A stretch of 64,000 bases of DNA from Streptomyces sp. NA02950. Its GTDB lineage: Bacteria > Actinomycetota > Actinomycetes > Streptomycetales > Streptomycetaceae. Shown one piece after another: positions 55,655 through 64,000 of the stretch. Numbering within the stretch: position 1 is the first letter of the stretch; the number at the start of each line of letters is the position of its first letter. The stretch is taken from contig NZ_CP054916.1 in the NCBI RefSeq assembly GCF_013364155.1, forward strand, positions 7,222,001 to 7,286,000, written 5' to 3'. The notes under the pieces were generated by a model. It was not told the DNA's origin and ran no database searches. It worked only from the letters and a program-made list of their open reading frames with translations. The position numbers were made by a program, and so were the translations under genes.

Positions 55655-56437
55655 TCACTCCGCCTCGAGGGTGACCGTGAAGGAGAACCGGTCGCCGCGG
55701 TAGTGGATCCGTGCCACGTCCACCACTCGGCCGGCCTCGTCGTAGGTCACCCCGGTGTAGTGCAGGATCGGGCTGAGCAGCGGGACCTCGAGGAGGCGGG
55801 AGGTCTCCGGGTCCGCGAGCCGGGCCTCGACGGTGTCGGTGATCCGGCTGATCCGCACCCCGACCACGTCGCGCAGCACCTTCGTCATCGGCCAGCGCTC
55901 CAGATCGGCGAGGTCGATGCGGTCGGCGAGATCGGGGCGGACCAGGTTCTCCGCCCAGTTGGTCGGCTCGTCGCTCCGCCCGTCGCGGCGCAGCCGCCGG
56001 TACCCGGCCGCCTCGTCCAGGCCGGGGAAGTACTCCGCCAGTTCCGCCGGGACCGCCGCCGGACCGTGGTCCAGCACCGTCGTCCGCTCACCGGACTGCT
56101 GGGCCACGATCGCGTCCACCGAACCCAGCAGCCGTACCGGGGAACCGCGTCGCGCGCTCGGTTCGATGAAGGTGCCGCGCCGCCGGTGGCGGCTGATGAG
56201 GCCCTCCGTCTCGAGTTCCTTCAGCGCCTGCCGCATGGTGAGCACGCTGACGCCGTAGTGCTCGGCGAGCCGGTCCTCGGTCGGCAGCCGCAGCGGGTCG
56301 TTCGGCCCGCGGCCGAGTATCGAGGCGCGCAGCGACTGCGAGACCTGGTACCACAGCGGCAGCTTGCGGTTCAGGGCCACGGAGTCGGGGGCGAAGGTGG
56401 TCACGGGGGCGCGGTCTCCGGTCGCGGTCACGGTCAC
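55655..56437 (-). CDS. GntR-family regulator with UTRA domain (HutC/FadR type)
   Basis: 260 residues from a GTG at 56437. The winged helix (residues 25-90) is LPLWYQVSQSLRASILGRGPNDPLRLPTEDRLAEHYGVSVLTMRQALKELETEGLISRHRRRGTFI. The UTRA ligand-binding domain follows: GSVDAIVAQQSGERTTVLDHGPAAVPAELAEYFPG; RWPMTKVLRDVVGVRISRITDTVEARLADPETSRLL; PILHYTGVTYDEAGRVVDVARIHYRGDRFSF. It lies just downstream of hmgA in the same direction, 67 bp apart, so it may be part of tyrosine catabolism or control it together with the TetR at 57918. The terminal codons abut the 224-bp tandem repeat. Confidence 0.92.
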   Translation of the reverse strand: MTVTATGDRAPVTTFAPDSVALNRKLPLWYQVSQSLRASILGRGPNDPLRLPTEDRLAEHYGVSVLTMRQALKELETEGLISRHRRRGTFIEPSARRGSPVRLLGSVDAIVAQQSGERTTVLDHGPAAVPAELAEYFPGLDEAAGYRRLRRDGRSDEPTNWAENLVRPDLADRIDLADLERWPMTKVLRDVVGVRISRITDTVEARLADPETSRLLEVPLLSPILHYTGVTYDEAGRVVDVARIHYRGDRFSFTVTLEAE

Positions 56438-56503
56438 GGTCCTGGGGGCAGGTGGCGGGTGGCGGACGCCGCGGTGTGCGGGGCAGCACCGCGGCGGGGC
56501 CCG

Positions 56504-57841
56504 TCACGGGCGGAAGTGGCGCTCCAGACCCTGCCATACGTCGTCGTAGCCCGTCTGGAGGTGGTCCGCCGCCATGGCCTGCGGGGTGGCGGTGACCGGC
56601 CAGCGCGTCTCGAACATGAAGGCCAGCCCGTCGTCCACCTTGCGTGGTGCCAGCTCGGCGGCGCTGGCGCGCTCGAAGGTCTCGTGGTCCGGGCCGTGCG
56701 CCGACATCATGTTGTGCAGGGAGCCGCCGCCGGGCACAAACCCCCCGGGGCCCGCGGTCTTGGCGTCGTACGCGCCCTCGATCAGCCCCATGTACTCGCT
56801 CATCACATTGCGGTGGAAGTACGGCGGGCGGAAGGTGTCCTCGCCCACCAGCCAGCGCGGCGCGAAGACCACGAAGTCCACGCCCGCGAGCCCCGGGGTG
56901 TCCGACGGCGAGGTGAGCACGGTGAAGATGGACGGGTCCGGGTGGTCGTAGCTGATGGTGCCCAGCACATTGAAGCGGCGCAGGTCGTACACGTACGGCA
57001 CGTGGTTGCCGTGCCAGGCGACGACGTCCAGCGGGGAGTGGTCGTAGGTCGCCGCCCAGAGGTTGCCGCAGAACTTGCTGACCACCCGCACCGGCCGCTC
57101 GACGTCCTCGTACGCGGCCACCGGTGCCAGGAAGTCCCGCGGGTTGGCGAGTCCGTTGGCGCCGATCGGGCCGAGGTCGGGGAGGACGAACGGACGCCCG
57201 TAGTTCTCGCAGACGTAGCCGCGCGCGGTCGGGTCCAGCAGCTCCACCCGGAACCGCACCCCGCGCGGGATCAGCGCCATGTGCCCCGGCTCGGCGCGCA
57301 GCAGCCCGAACTCGGTGCGCAGCAGTAGCCCGCCGCGCTCGGGGAGGATCAGCAGTTCGCCGTCGGCGTCGCTGAACACCCGGTCGGTCATGGACGCGTT
57401 GGCGGCGTAGAGGTGGACGGCCATCCCCGAGCGCTCCGCGGCGTCCCCGTTGCCGCCGAGGGTCCACAGCCCGGACAGGAAGTCGGTGCCCACGGGCGGC
57501 TCCGGCAGCGGGTCCCAGCGCAGCCGGTTGGGGTCCGGCACGGTCTCGGTGAACGGCGCGCCCCGCACCGATCCGTTGTCGATCCGCAGATACGGCGGGT
57601 GGGCCGCCGAGGGGCGGATGCGATACAGCCAGGAGCGGCGGTTGTGGGCACGCGGCTCGGTGAAGGCGGTGCCGCTCAACTGCTCCGCGTACAGCCCCAG
57701 CGGGGCGCGCTGCGGGGAGTTGCGCCCGATGGGCAGTGCGCCGGGCACGGCCTCGCTGCTGTGCTCATTGCCGAATCCGGAGGAGTAGACGAGCCCTTCG
57801 GCCGTCTTCCGTGCCTGCTCGGTCCCCGTGCCGTCGTCCAT
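56504..57841 (-). CDS. hmgA: Homogentisate 1,2-dioxygenase
   Basis: 445 residues from an ATG at 57841 with GGGAG upstream. It is full length for the family. Motifs: [111 protein letters not shown], and the iron site in [26 protein letters not shown] (His and Glu) with [20 protein letters not shown]. It opens the homogentisate ring during tyrosine and phenylalanine breakdown. The next step enzymes are not in the window. It is divergent from a TetR gene across 76 bp with a perfect operator palindrome. Confidence 0.96.
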   Translation of the reverse strand: MDDGTGTEQARKTAEGLVYSSGFGNEHSSEAVPGALPIGRNSPQRAPLGLYAEQLSGTAFTEPRAHNRRSWLYRIRPSAAHPPYLRIDNGSVRGAPFTETVPDPNRLRWDPLPEPPVGTDFLSGLWTLGGNGDAAERSGMAVHLYAANASMTDRVFSDADGELLILPERGGLLLRTEFGLLRAEPGHMALIPRGVRFRVELLDPTARGYVCENYGRPFVLPDLGPIGANGLANPRDFLAPVAAYEDVERPVRVVSKFCGNLWAATYDHSPLDVVAWHGNHVPYVYDLRRFNVLGTISYDHPDPSIFTVLTSPSDTPGLAGVDFVVFAPRWLVGEDTFRPPYFHRNVMSEYMGLIEGAYDAKTAGPGGFVPGGGSLHNMMSAHGPDHETFERASAAELAPRKVDDGLAFMFETRWPVTATPQAMAADHLQTGYDDVWQGLERHFRP

Positions 57842-57876
57842 CGTGCGCTCCCGAAGCTCGACCTCGCCGCCCAACC

Positions 57877-57900
57877 ATTCCTATGTCAGACGATAGGAAT
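57877..57900. promoter_or_regulatory. TetR operator between hmgA and tetR
   Basis: ATTCCTAT and ATAGGAAT are exact inverse repeats separated by 8 bp. The dyad lies 36 bp from the hmgA start and 18 bp from the tetR start, covering the region where both promoters must be. Confidence 0.8.
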
Positions 57901-57917
57901 CGAAGGCGGGAACGTCA

Positions 57918-58577
57918 ATGATCGGGCAGGATGGTGGCGTGCCCATACCGCCCCTCCGCCGTAATCCGGTTCAGCGCCGCAGCGCCGAGCGCCTCGGACG
58001 GATCCTCGACGCCTGCGCCGAACTGCTCGACGAGATCAGCTACGAGCAGCTGAGCACCCGTGCGGTGGCCGAGCGCGCCAACGTCCCCATCGGCTCGGTC
58101 TACCGCTTCTTCTCCAACAAGCGGGCCATGGCCGAGGCCCTGGCCCACCGCAATCTCGACGAGTACGCCGAGCGGATCACCCGGCGACTGGCGGACTCCG
58201 GTCCGGATTGCGGCTGGCGCGAGGCGATGGACATCGTCGTCGACGAGTACCTGGGGATGAAGCGCGGGGCGCCCGGCTTCGCGCTGATCGAGTTCGGGAT
58301 GCCGGTCCCGGCCACCGGAGTGGCCGACCAGCCCAACTACTTGGTGGCGGACCGGCTGCGCACACTGCTCGCCGATCGGCTCCGCGGTGAGGGGGTGGAG
58401 GGGGCCGACGGCGAGGGCGAGGCCGGGGAGCGGCTGCGGATCGCCTTCCTGCTGGCGGTCGAGGCCGCCGACGCCCTGCTGCGGCTGGCGTTCCGGGTGG
58501 ACCCCGAGGGCGATCCGGCCATCGTCGCGGAGACCAAGGAGCTGCTGCGCGCCTATCTGGCGCGTGTCCTGGACTGA
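57918..58577 (+). CDS. TetR-family regulator, probable repressor of hmgA
   Basis: 219 residues from the ATG at 57918; a GTG at 57939 (VPIPPLRRNPVQ) is also possible. The helix-turn-helix is RRSAERLGRILDACAELLDEISYEQLSTRAVAERANVPIGSVYRFFSNKRAMAEALAHRNLDEY, clearly TetR. The C-terminal half is helical (GWREAMDIVVDEYLGMKRGAPGFALIEFG; ERLRIAFLLAVEAADALLRLAF) and would form the ligand pocket and dimer face. The divergent position and dyad predict repression of homogentisate catabolism, relieved by an aromatic acid or its CoA ester. Confidence 0.9.
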   Translation: MIGQDGGVPIPPLRRNPVQRRSAERLGRILDACAELLDEISYEQLSTRAVAERANVPIGSVYRFFSNKRAMAEALAHRNLDEYAERITRRLADSGPDCGWREAMDIVVDEYLGMKRGAPGFALIEFGMPVPATGVADQPNYLVADRLRTLLADRLRGEGVEGADGEGEAGERLRIAFLLAVEAADALLRLAFRVDPEGDPAIVAETKELLRAYLARVLD

Positions 58578-58744
58578 GCCGCCGGCCCGCCGTCCCGTGG
58601 AGGGACTGGCCGTCGCGTGGAGGAACTGTCGGGGGAGCGCCATCCCGTGGAGGGAAGGAGTTCACTCCGGCGCCTCCCGGGCATGCGTACCAGTCGGTAT
58701 GGTGAGGGGTCCCGGCGGACCGAGCCCCCACAGAGGGAGTAGCC

Positions 58745-61003
58745 ATGAGTCCCACTGCCCGTACGGCCCTGCGTATCTGCCCGCTCTGCGAGGCCACCTG
58801 CGGGCTGACCCTGACCGTCGAGGAGGGCAGGGTCACCCGGGCGCGCGGCGATGACGACGATGTCTTCAGCCGCGGCTTCATCTGCCCCAAGGGTGCGTCC
58901 TTCGGGGACCTGGACGCCGACCCCGACCGGCTGCGGCGGCCGCTGGTCCGGCGCGGCGGACGGCTCCAGGAGGCCGACTGGGACGAGGCGTTCGCCGCCG
59001 TCGAGGCCGGGCTGTGGCCGGTCCTGCGCGAGCACGGAGGGCGTTCGGCGGGGGTGGTTCTCGGCAACCCCAACGTCCACACCGTGGCCGGAGGGCTCTA
59101 CCCCGCGCTGCTGCTGGGTGCCCTCGGCACCCCCAACGTGTTCACCGCCAGCACTCTCGACCAGATGCCCAAGCACGTCTCCAGCGGACTGCTCTACGGG
59201 GACGCCAACGCACTGCCGGTGCCCGATGTCGACCGCACCGACCATCTGCTGGTGATCGGCGCCAACCCGATGGACTCCAACGGCAGTCTGTGCACCGCCC
59301 CCGACTTCCCCGGCCGGCTGCGGGCGCTGCGGCGGCGCGGCGGCAAGCTGATCGTGGTCGATCCCCGGCGTACCCGTACCGCCAGGATGGCCGACCGGCA
59401 TGTGGCGATACGTCCCGGTACCGACGCCCTGCTCCTCTTCGCCATGGTGCGGGTGCTGTTCGACGAGGACCTGGTGGCGACGGGGGAGCTGGACGCCCAC
59501 CTCAGCGGGGTGGCCGAGGTCCGGCGGCTGGCCGCGGACTTCCCACCGGAGGCGGTCGCCGACGCCTGCGACGTACCCGCGGAGGAGATCCGCGCCCTCG
59601 CCCGGGAGCTGGCCGCGGCGCCGAAGGGCGTGGTCTACGGGCGGATGGGCTCCACCACCGTCGAGTTCGGCACCCTCACCAGCTGGCTGGTCGACGTGCT
59701 CAACGCGCTCACCGGGAACCTGGACCGGCCCGGCGGCATGATGTTCCCGCTCGCCGCCACCGCGCGCCGGGAGCGTACGCCGCGCCCCGGCAAGGGGTTC
59801 GCGCTGGGCCGCTGGCACAGCCGGGTCAGCGGCCATCCGGAGGCCAAGGGCGAACTGCCGTCCGTCGCCCTCGCCGAGGAGATCGAGACCCCGGGGGAGG
59901 GGCGGATCCGGGCGCTGCTGACGATCGCCGCCAACCCCGTACTGTCCGCACCCGACGGCGACCGGCTGGAACGGGCGCTGGCCGAACTGGACTTCATGGT
60001 CAGCGTCGATCCGTACCTCAACGAGACCGCGCGCCACGCCGATGTTGTGCTGCCGCCGCCCCCGCCCAGCCAGAGCCCGCACTTCGACTTCACCTTCAAC
60101 CACCTGGCCGTGCGCAACCAGGTCCGCTACTCGCGCCCCGCGGTCCCGCTGGACGACGACCGGATGAGCGAGGGCGACATCCTGGCCCGGCTGGTGCTGT
60201 GCGCGAGCGGACACGGCGGCGCCGACCCGGCGACCGTGGACGCCATGGCGATCGAGGCCGCGCTCGGCAAGGCCGTCGCCGACCCGGAGTCGCCGGTGCA
60301 CGGACGGGAGACCGCCGAGCTGACCGCGCTGCTGACCGGTCGCACCGGCGCCGAACGGCGGCTGGACATGATGCTGCGGCTGGGCCCGTACGGCGACGGA
60401 TTCGGCGCCGACCCCGACGGGCTGACCCTTCAGGCGGTGCTGGACCGGCCGCACGGTATCGACCTCGGCCCGCTGCGCCCGCGGCTGCCCGCCCTGCTGA
60501 AGACCCGCAGCGGCACGGTGGAGCTGTGCCCGGAGCCGATCGTGCGCGATGTGGACCGGCTGCGGCGCGCGCTGGCCGACCGGCCCACCGGTCTGGTCCT
60601 CATCGGCCGCCGCCATCTGCGCTCCAACAACAGCTGGATGCACAACGTCCCCTCGCTGGTGGGAGGCAGCAACCGCTGCACCCTCCAGGTGCACCCCGAG
60701 GACGCCGCCCGGCTGGGCCTGGCCAACGGCGGCCTCGCCCGGGTCAAGGGCGACGCGGGGGAGCTGGAGGTGCCGGTGGAGGTGACCGACGCGGTGCGCA
60801 CCGGAGTGGTGAGCCTGCCGCACGGCTGGGGCCACGGCCGCCCCGGCACCCGGATGTCGGTGGCCGGGGCCCACGCCGGGGCCAACGCCAACCAGCTCAT
60901 CGACGGCTCACGGCTGGATCCGCTGTCGGGCACCGCGGTGCTGAACGGCTGCCCGGTGCAGCTGGCCCCGCTCACCGAGCCCAGCGCACCGCTACCGGAC
61001 TGA
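58745..61003 (+). CDS. Molybdopterin-dependent oxidoreductase (DMSO reductase family)
   Basis: 752 residues from an ATG with GAGGGAG upstream. The Fe4S4 motif is CPLCEATC at Cys12, 15 and 19 with Cys47 in GFICPKG. The family core follows: WDEAFAAVEAGLWPVLREHGG, VLGNPNVHTVAGGLY, DHLLVIGANPMDSNGS, KLIVVDPRRTRTARMADRHVAIRPGTDALL, AANPVLSAPDGDRLERALAELDFMVSVDPYLNETARHADVVLPPP, and a C-terminal dinucleotide-binding domain ending near NQLIDGSRLDPLSGTAVLNG. It binds Mo-bis-MGD and probably has no signal peptide (cytoplasmic). It resembles formate-dehydrogenase/assimilatory-nitrate-reductase relatives, but its own substrate is unclear. No partner subunit is adjacent. Confidence 0.9.
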   Translation: MSPTARTALRICPLCEATCGLTLTVEEGRVTRARGDDDDVFSRGFICPKGASFGDLDADPDRLRRPLVRRGGRLQEADWDEAFAAVEAGLWPVLREHGGRSAGVVLGNPNVHTVAGGLYPALLLGALGTPNVFTASTLDQMPKHVSSGLLYGDANALPVPDVDRTDHLLVIGANPMDSNGSLCTAPDFPGRLRALRRRGGKLIVVDPRRTRTARMADRHVAIRPGTDALLLFAMVRVLFDEDLVATGELDAHLSGVAEVRRLAADFPPEAVADACDVPAEEIRALARELAAAPKGVVYGRMGSTTVEFGTLTSWLVDVLNALTGNLDRPGGMMFPLAATARRERTPRPGKGFALGRWHSRVSGHPEAKGELPSVALAEEIETPGEGRIRALLTIAANPVLSAPDGDRLERALAELDFMVSVDPYLNETARHADVVLPPPPPSQSPHFDFTFNHLAVRNQVRYSRPAVPLDDDRMSEGDILARLVLCASGHGGADPATVDAMAIEAALGKAVADPESPVHGRETAELTALLTGRTGAERRLDMMLRLGPYGDGFGADPDGLTLQAVLDRPHGIDLGPLRPRLPALLKTRSGTVELCPEPIVRDVDRLRRALADRPTGLVLIGRRHLRSNNSWMHNVPSLVGGSNRCTLQVHPEDAARLGLANGGLARVKGDAGELEVPVEVTDAVRTGVVSLPHGWGHGRPGTRMSVAGAHAGANANQLIDGSRLDPLSGTAVLNGCPVQLAPLTEPSAPLPD

Positions 61004-61033
61004 CCAGGGGTTTTGCGCTTATTGCTCACGCGT

Positions 61034-61048
61034 CAAGGCCTTGTTAAC
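61034..61048. promoter_or_regulatory. Palindromes in the CitMHS promoter region
   Basis: CAAGGCCTTG (61034-61043) runs directly into GTTAAC (61043-61048), flanked by copies of TTGCGC at 61013 and 61055. It is a possible regulator site or promoter; nothing encoded nearby is an obvious binder. Confidence 0.3.
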
Positions 61049-61123
61049 GCAAAGTTGCGCCACCTAACGTCGCCTCGACCGCCACATCTGGGGGAGTTCA
61101 CCGGCGAACGTGAGGTAGCCACC

Positions 61124-62614
61124 ATGCTGACAGTCCTCGGATTCGTCATGATCGCGACATTCCTGGTGCTGATCATGATGAAGAAGATGTCCCCGATGGG
61201 TGCTCTGGTGCTCATCCCGGCGCTGTTCTGCGTCCTCGTCGGGAAGGGGGCGCATCTCGGGGACTACGTCATCGACGGCGTCGGTGACCTCGCGCCCACG
61301 GCCGCGATGCTGATGTTCGCCATCATCTACTTCGGGGTGATGATCGACGTCGGGCTCTTCGACCCGATCGTCCGGCTCATCCTGCGGTTCTGCAAGGCGG
61401 ATCCGATGCGGGTGGTCGTCGGCACCGCACTGCTCGCGGCGATCGTCTCGCTCGACGGCGACGGCTCCACCACCTTCATGATCACCGTGTCGGCGATGGT
61501 GCCGCTCTACCGGCGGCTGAAGATGAGCCTGGTGGTGATGACCGGCGTCGCCGCCATGGCCAACGGCGTGATGAACACCCTGCCCTGGGGCGGACCGACC
61601 GCCCGCGCCGCCGCCGCGCTCAAGGTCGACGCCAGCGACATCTTCGTGCCGATGATCCCCGCCCTCGCCGTCGGCCTGCTCTTCGTCTTCGTGCTCGCCT
61701 ACGCCCTCGGGGTGCGCGAGCGCAGGCGGCTGGGGCTGCTGACGCTCGACGGGACCCCGGCGGAGGAGTCCGAGCAGGTGCTCGTCGGCGCGGGTGCCGG
61801 AAAGGCCGGGGCCGGAAAGGCGGGCGCCGGGAAGAAGGGCGGCTCCAAGGCCGCCGCCCACGCTCCCGCCACGGCCACCGGCGGCTCCGGTGGCGGCACG
61901 GACGCCGAGGTGGCCGAGAACACCCAGGCCACCGGCTCGACCGGCTCCACCGAGGACGGTACCGACGACGAGTTCCAGGGGCTCGACCCGCACCGCCCCA
62001 CCCTCCGCCCCAAGCTCTACTGGTTCAACGCGGCGCTCACCCTCGGCCTGCTGACCATGATGGTCATGGAGACGATGCCGATCCCGGTGCTCTTCCTGCT
62101 CGGCGCCGCCATCGCCCTCACCGTCAACTTCCCCCACATGGACGACCAGAAGGCCCGGGTCGCCGCCCACGCCGAGAACGTCGTCAACGTCTCCGGCATG
62201 GTCTTCGCCGCCGCCGTCTTCACCGGTGTCCTCACCGGCACCGGCATGGTCGAGCACATGGCCCGCTGGCTCGTCGACGGCGTGCCCGACGGCATGGGCC
62301 CGCACATGGCCATCGTCACCGGTGTGCTGTCCATCCCGCTGACCTACTTCATGTCCAACGACGGCTTCTACTTCGGCATCGTGCCGATCCTCGCCGAGGC
62401 CGGAGCCGCCCACGGGGTCTCCACCCTGGAGATCGCCCGCGCCTCGCTCGTCGGGCAGGCCCTGCACATGTCCAGCCCGCTGGTCCCCGCCGTCTACGTC
62501 CTCGTCGGCATGGCCAAGGTCGAGTTCGGCGACCACACCCGCTTCACCGTGAAGTGGGCGGCGCTCACCTCCCTGGTGGTGTTGGCCTCCGGACTCGTCT
62601 TCGGAATCATCTGA
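61124..62614 (+). CDS. CitMHS-family citrate (metal-citrate) transporter
   Basis: 496 residues from an ATG with GAGGTAG upstream; the hydrophobic MLTVLGFVMIATFLVLIMMKKMSPM is a natural start. About 12 membrane helices. CitMHS marks: LVLIPALFCVLVG, AAMLMFAIIYFGVMIDVGLFDPIVR, VSLDGDGSTTFMITVSAMVPLYRRL, GVMNTLPWGGPTARAAAAL, MSNDGFYFGIVPILAEAGAAHG, ALHMSSPLVPAVYVLVG. A ~75-residue cytoplasmic loop is Gly/Ala/Lys/Thr-rich and low-complexity. Homologues take up citrate as a metal complex with protons (Mg, Ca or Fe). The MFS gene starts 3 bp later, so the two form an operon. Confidence 0.93.
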   Translation: MLTVLGFVMIATFLVLIMMKKMSPMGALVLIPALFCVLVGKGAHLGDYVIDGVGDLAPTAAMLMFAIIYFGVMIDVGLFDPIVRLILRFCKADPMRVVVGTALLAAIVSLDGDGSTTFMITVSAMVPLYRRLKMSLVVMTGVAAMANGVMNTLPWGGPTARAAAALKVDASDIFVPMIPALAVGLLFVFVLAYALGVRERRRLGLLTLDGTPAEESEQVLVGAGAGKAGAGKAGAGKKGGSKAAAHAPATATGGSGGGTDAEVAENTQATGSTGSTEDGTDDEFQGLDPHRPTLRPKLYWFNAALTLGLLTMMVMETMPIPVLFLLGAAIALTVNFPHMDDQKARVAAHAENVVNVSGMVFAAAVFTGVLTGTGMVEHMARWLVDGVPDGMGPHMAIVTGVLSIPLTYFMSNDGFYFGIVPILAEAGAAHGVSTLEIARASLVGQALHMSSPLVPAVYVLVGMAKVEFGDHTRFTVKWAALTSLVVLASGLVFGII

Positions 62615-62617
62615 TCC

Positions 62618-63910
62618 GTGCACAGGACGCCTCCACGGCCCGGTAGGGGCTGGCTGCTGCGCCTGGTCATCGCCTTCTCCTTCGCACAGGCGGCGGTGAG
62701 CATGGCCCGGCCCGCCGTCTCCTACCGGGCCCTGGCGCTGGGCGCCGACGCCCGGGCGGTCGGGGTGATCGCCGGGATCTACGCCCTGCTGCCGCTGTTC
62801 GCCGCCGTACCGCTGGGGCGCCGCACCGACCACGGGCGGTGCGCCCCGCTGCTGCCCGTCGGTGTCGCGCTGATCGCCACCGGCTGCGCCTTCAGCGCCA
62901 CGGCCGGAACGCTGCCGGGCATGGCCGCGTGGAGCGGGGTGATGGGCCTGGGCCATCTGGCGTTCGTGATCGGCGCCCAGTCCATCGTGGCCCGGCAGAG
63001 CGCCCCGGCCGAACAGGACCGCAACTTCGGCCACTTCACCATCGGCGCCTCGCTCGGTCAGCTCATCGGGCCCGTCGCGGCCGGGCTGGTGGTCTCCGGC
63101 CACGACGGCGCGATGGCCCGCACCAGTGCCGCCGCGCTGGCGGTCTCCGCCGCCGTGGCGGCCTGTTCGGTCACCGCGCTGTGGCGTATCGAGCACCGGG
63201 ACCGGGACGCCCGGCCGGCGGCCGCGTCCGCGGCGGAGGCGCGGCGGGTGCCGGTGCGCGCCATCCTCACGACCCGCGGGGTGGCCTCGGGCATCTTCAT
63301 CAGCCTCGCCGTGCTCTCCGCGACCGACATCCTCACCGCCTATCTGCCGGTCGTCGGCGAACAGCGCGGGATCTCGCCCTCGGTCGTCGGACTGCTGCTG
63401 AGCCTGCGCGCCGCGGCCACCGTCGGCTGCCGGCTGGCCATCACCCCGATGATCCGGCTGCTGGGGCGTACCGCGCTGATGGCCGCCGGCTGTCTGGGCG
63501 CGGCGCTGTTGTGCGCGGGCATCGCCCTGCCGCTGCCCGCCTGGGCGCTTGGTGCGCTGCTGGCCGGGCTCGGCTTCTGCCTCGGCGTCGGCCAGCCGCT
63601 GTCGATGACCACCGTCGTCCAGGCCGCCCCGGACGGAGCCGGGAGCACCGCGCTCGCGCTGCGGCTGACCGGCAACCGGCTGGGCCAGGTCGGGGCGCCC
63701 GCCTCCGCCGGGGTGCTCGCCGGGCTCGCGGGCACCGCCGCCCCCTTCGTCATGCTGGGCGGGCTGCTGCTGGTCTCGGCCGCGATCGCGATACGCCCGC
63801 TGCGCACGGGCGGGACCGCGGATGTCTCCGCCCGGAAGACGGGATCCCCCTCCCTCGCACGGGACACCACCGACCCCGCTGCCCGTAACGCGGACACCTC
63901 CGGCCACTGA
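62618..63910 (+). CDS. Major facilitator superfamily transporter
   Basis: 430 residues from a GTG placed 3 bp after the CitMHS stop, with no separate promoter. Twelve helices in two sets of six with a central Arg/Asp/Ala-rich loop (RIEHRDRDARPAAASAAEARR). The loop 2-3 motif A is GRRTDHGR (GxxxDxxGR in most MFS). The C-terminal ~35 residues are charged and disordered. The group is that of drug or siderophore exporters in actinobacteria. It could export citrate-type compounds, but that is inferred only from co-transcription with the CitMHS gene. Bases 63911-64000 hold no feature beyond a weak 5-bp hairpin. Confidence 0.88.
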   Translation: MHRTPPRPGRGWLLRLVIAFSFAQAAVSMARPAVSYRALALGADARAVGVIAGIYALLPLFAAVPLGRRTDHGRCAPLLPVGVALIATGCAFSATAGTLPGMAAWSGVMGLGHLAFVIGAQSIVARQSAPAEQDRNFGHFTIGASLGQLIGPVAAGLVVSGHDGAMARTSAAALAVSAAVAACSVTALWRIEHRDRDARPAAASAAEARRVPVRAILTTRGVASGIFISLAVLSATDILTAYLPVVGEQRGISPSVVGLLLSLRAAATVGCRLAITPMIRLLGRTALMAAGCLGAALLCAGIALPLPAWALGALLAGLGFCLGVGQPLSMTTVVQAAPDGAGSTALALRLTGNRLGQVGAPASAGVLAGLAGTAAPFVMLGGLLLVSAAIAIRPLRTGGTADVSARKTGSPSLARDTTDPAARNADTSGH

Positions 63911-64000
63911 CCCGCCCCTTCCGTCCCGTTCGGGACCCTCCCACCAGAGCCGCGCCCTGGGCGGTGCGCGGACTCCTGCCATCGGTGTGGCGATCCCGGC

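Noticed and set aside
58602..58660. Three copies of a CGTGGAGG-like motif upstream of the molybdopterin oxidoreductase
   Set aside because: The motif is short, irregularly spaced and made of common GC-rich words.
58688..58699. TACC-agtc-GGTA half-palindrome upstream of the molybdopterin oxidoreductase
   Set aside because: Arms of only four bases; too short to separate from chance in this DNA, and no regulator gene is adjacent.
63923..63936. GTCCC-gttc-GGGAC hairpin at the end of the window as a terminator
   Set aside because: Five-base stem only; could be real but is not distinguishable from background here.
61064..63982. A very long minus-strand open frame (about 970 codons) opposite the CitMHS and MFS genes
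   Set aside because: It mirrors the third-position GC bias of two well-supported plus-strand transporter genes, has a Gly/Asp/His/Arg-rich composition without domains, and lacks a start with a ribosome-binding site.

Overview
The window is about 64 kb of very GC-rich DNA from a Streptomyces or close relative. The evidence is strong third-position GC bias, two streptogrisin-type proteases beside a subtilisin-inhibitor gene, an XRE/DUF5753-DUF397 pair, a DmdR/IdeR-type iron box, rare in-frame TTA (bldA) codons and frequent GTG/TTG starts. I see no rRNA, tRNA or CRISPR array and no large mobile island. The only intact mobile element is one IS110-family transposase. The region reads as chromosomal, with many secreted enzymes, small regulators and scattered pseudogenes.

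Layout. 1-3.2 kb: the end of an amino-acid ABC binding protein and two flavin-dependent monooxygenases. 3.2-8.5 kb: two secreted serine proteases around a slipin and a 14-bp minisatellite, then a subtilisin inhibitor with a lysine at the predicted P1 site and a PPOX-class flavin/F420 protein. 8.6-13.6 kb: an SOS-type mutagenesis pair, DnaE2 plus a Y-family protein that has lost its catalytic acidic residues (ImuB-like), behind a LexA-type box. 13.7-20.4 kb: a secreted lipase with a TTA codon, a divergent MarR pair, ohr/ohrR with a perfect operator palindrome, a 1-kb patch of gene remnants, an AA10 lytic polysaccharide monooxygenase with a sortase signal, and IS110. 20.5-25.5 kb: MMPL transporter, a small membrane protein coupled to an ArsR regulator, and a fused acyl-CoA carboxyltransferase.

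25.5-34.6 kb: an iron-box-controlled four-gene operon (ATP-grasp, two IucA/IucC synthetases, a PLP decarboxylase) with the composition and order of the vibrioferrin genes pvsA-B-D-E. One synthetase carries a collagen-like insertion of roughly 225 residues and a TTA codon. Next comes an XRE/DUF397/Uma2 block flanked by a gapless 295-bp direct repeat, one copy of which is a broken fragment of the decarboxylase end. 34.6-44.2 kb: NIPSNAP protein and WYL regulator, XRE regulator and FMN reductase, GNAT, GntR, dimethylargininase, an AAA ATPase, two pseudogenes and a secreted SGNH hydrolase. 44.2-53.8 kb: membrane Ser/Thr kinase, a DUF4331-TPR-nickel/cobalt transporter operon, and a drug-type ABC exporter with a divergent TetR and twin operators. 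53.8-58.6 kb: an orphan type ISP C-terminal domain, a 224-bp tandem duplication, a GntR/UTRA regulator, and hmgA with a divergent TetR across a perfect palindrome. 58.7-64 kb: a molybdopterin oxidoreductase, a CitMHS transporter and an MFS transporter.

Together the genes suggest a soil saprophyte secreting proteases, lipases and an LPMO, with controlled iron uptake, tyrosine catabolism, peroxide defence and inducible mutagenesis. The items most worth follow-up are the vibrioferrin-like operon with its insertion, the repeat-flanked XRE/Uma2 block, the DnaE2/ImuB-like pair and the DUF4331-TPR-transporter operon.
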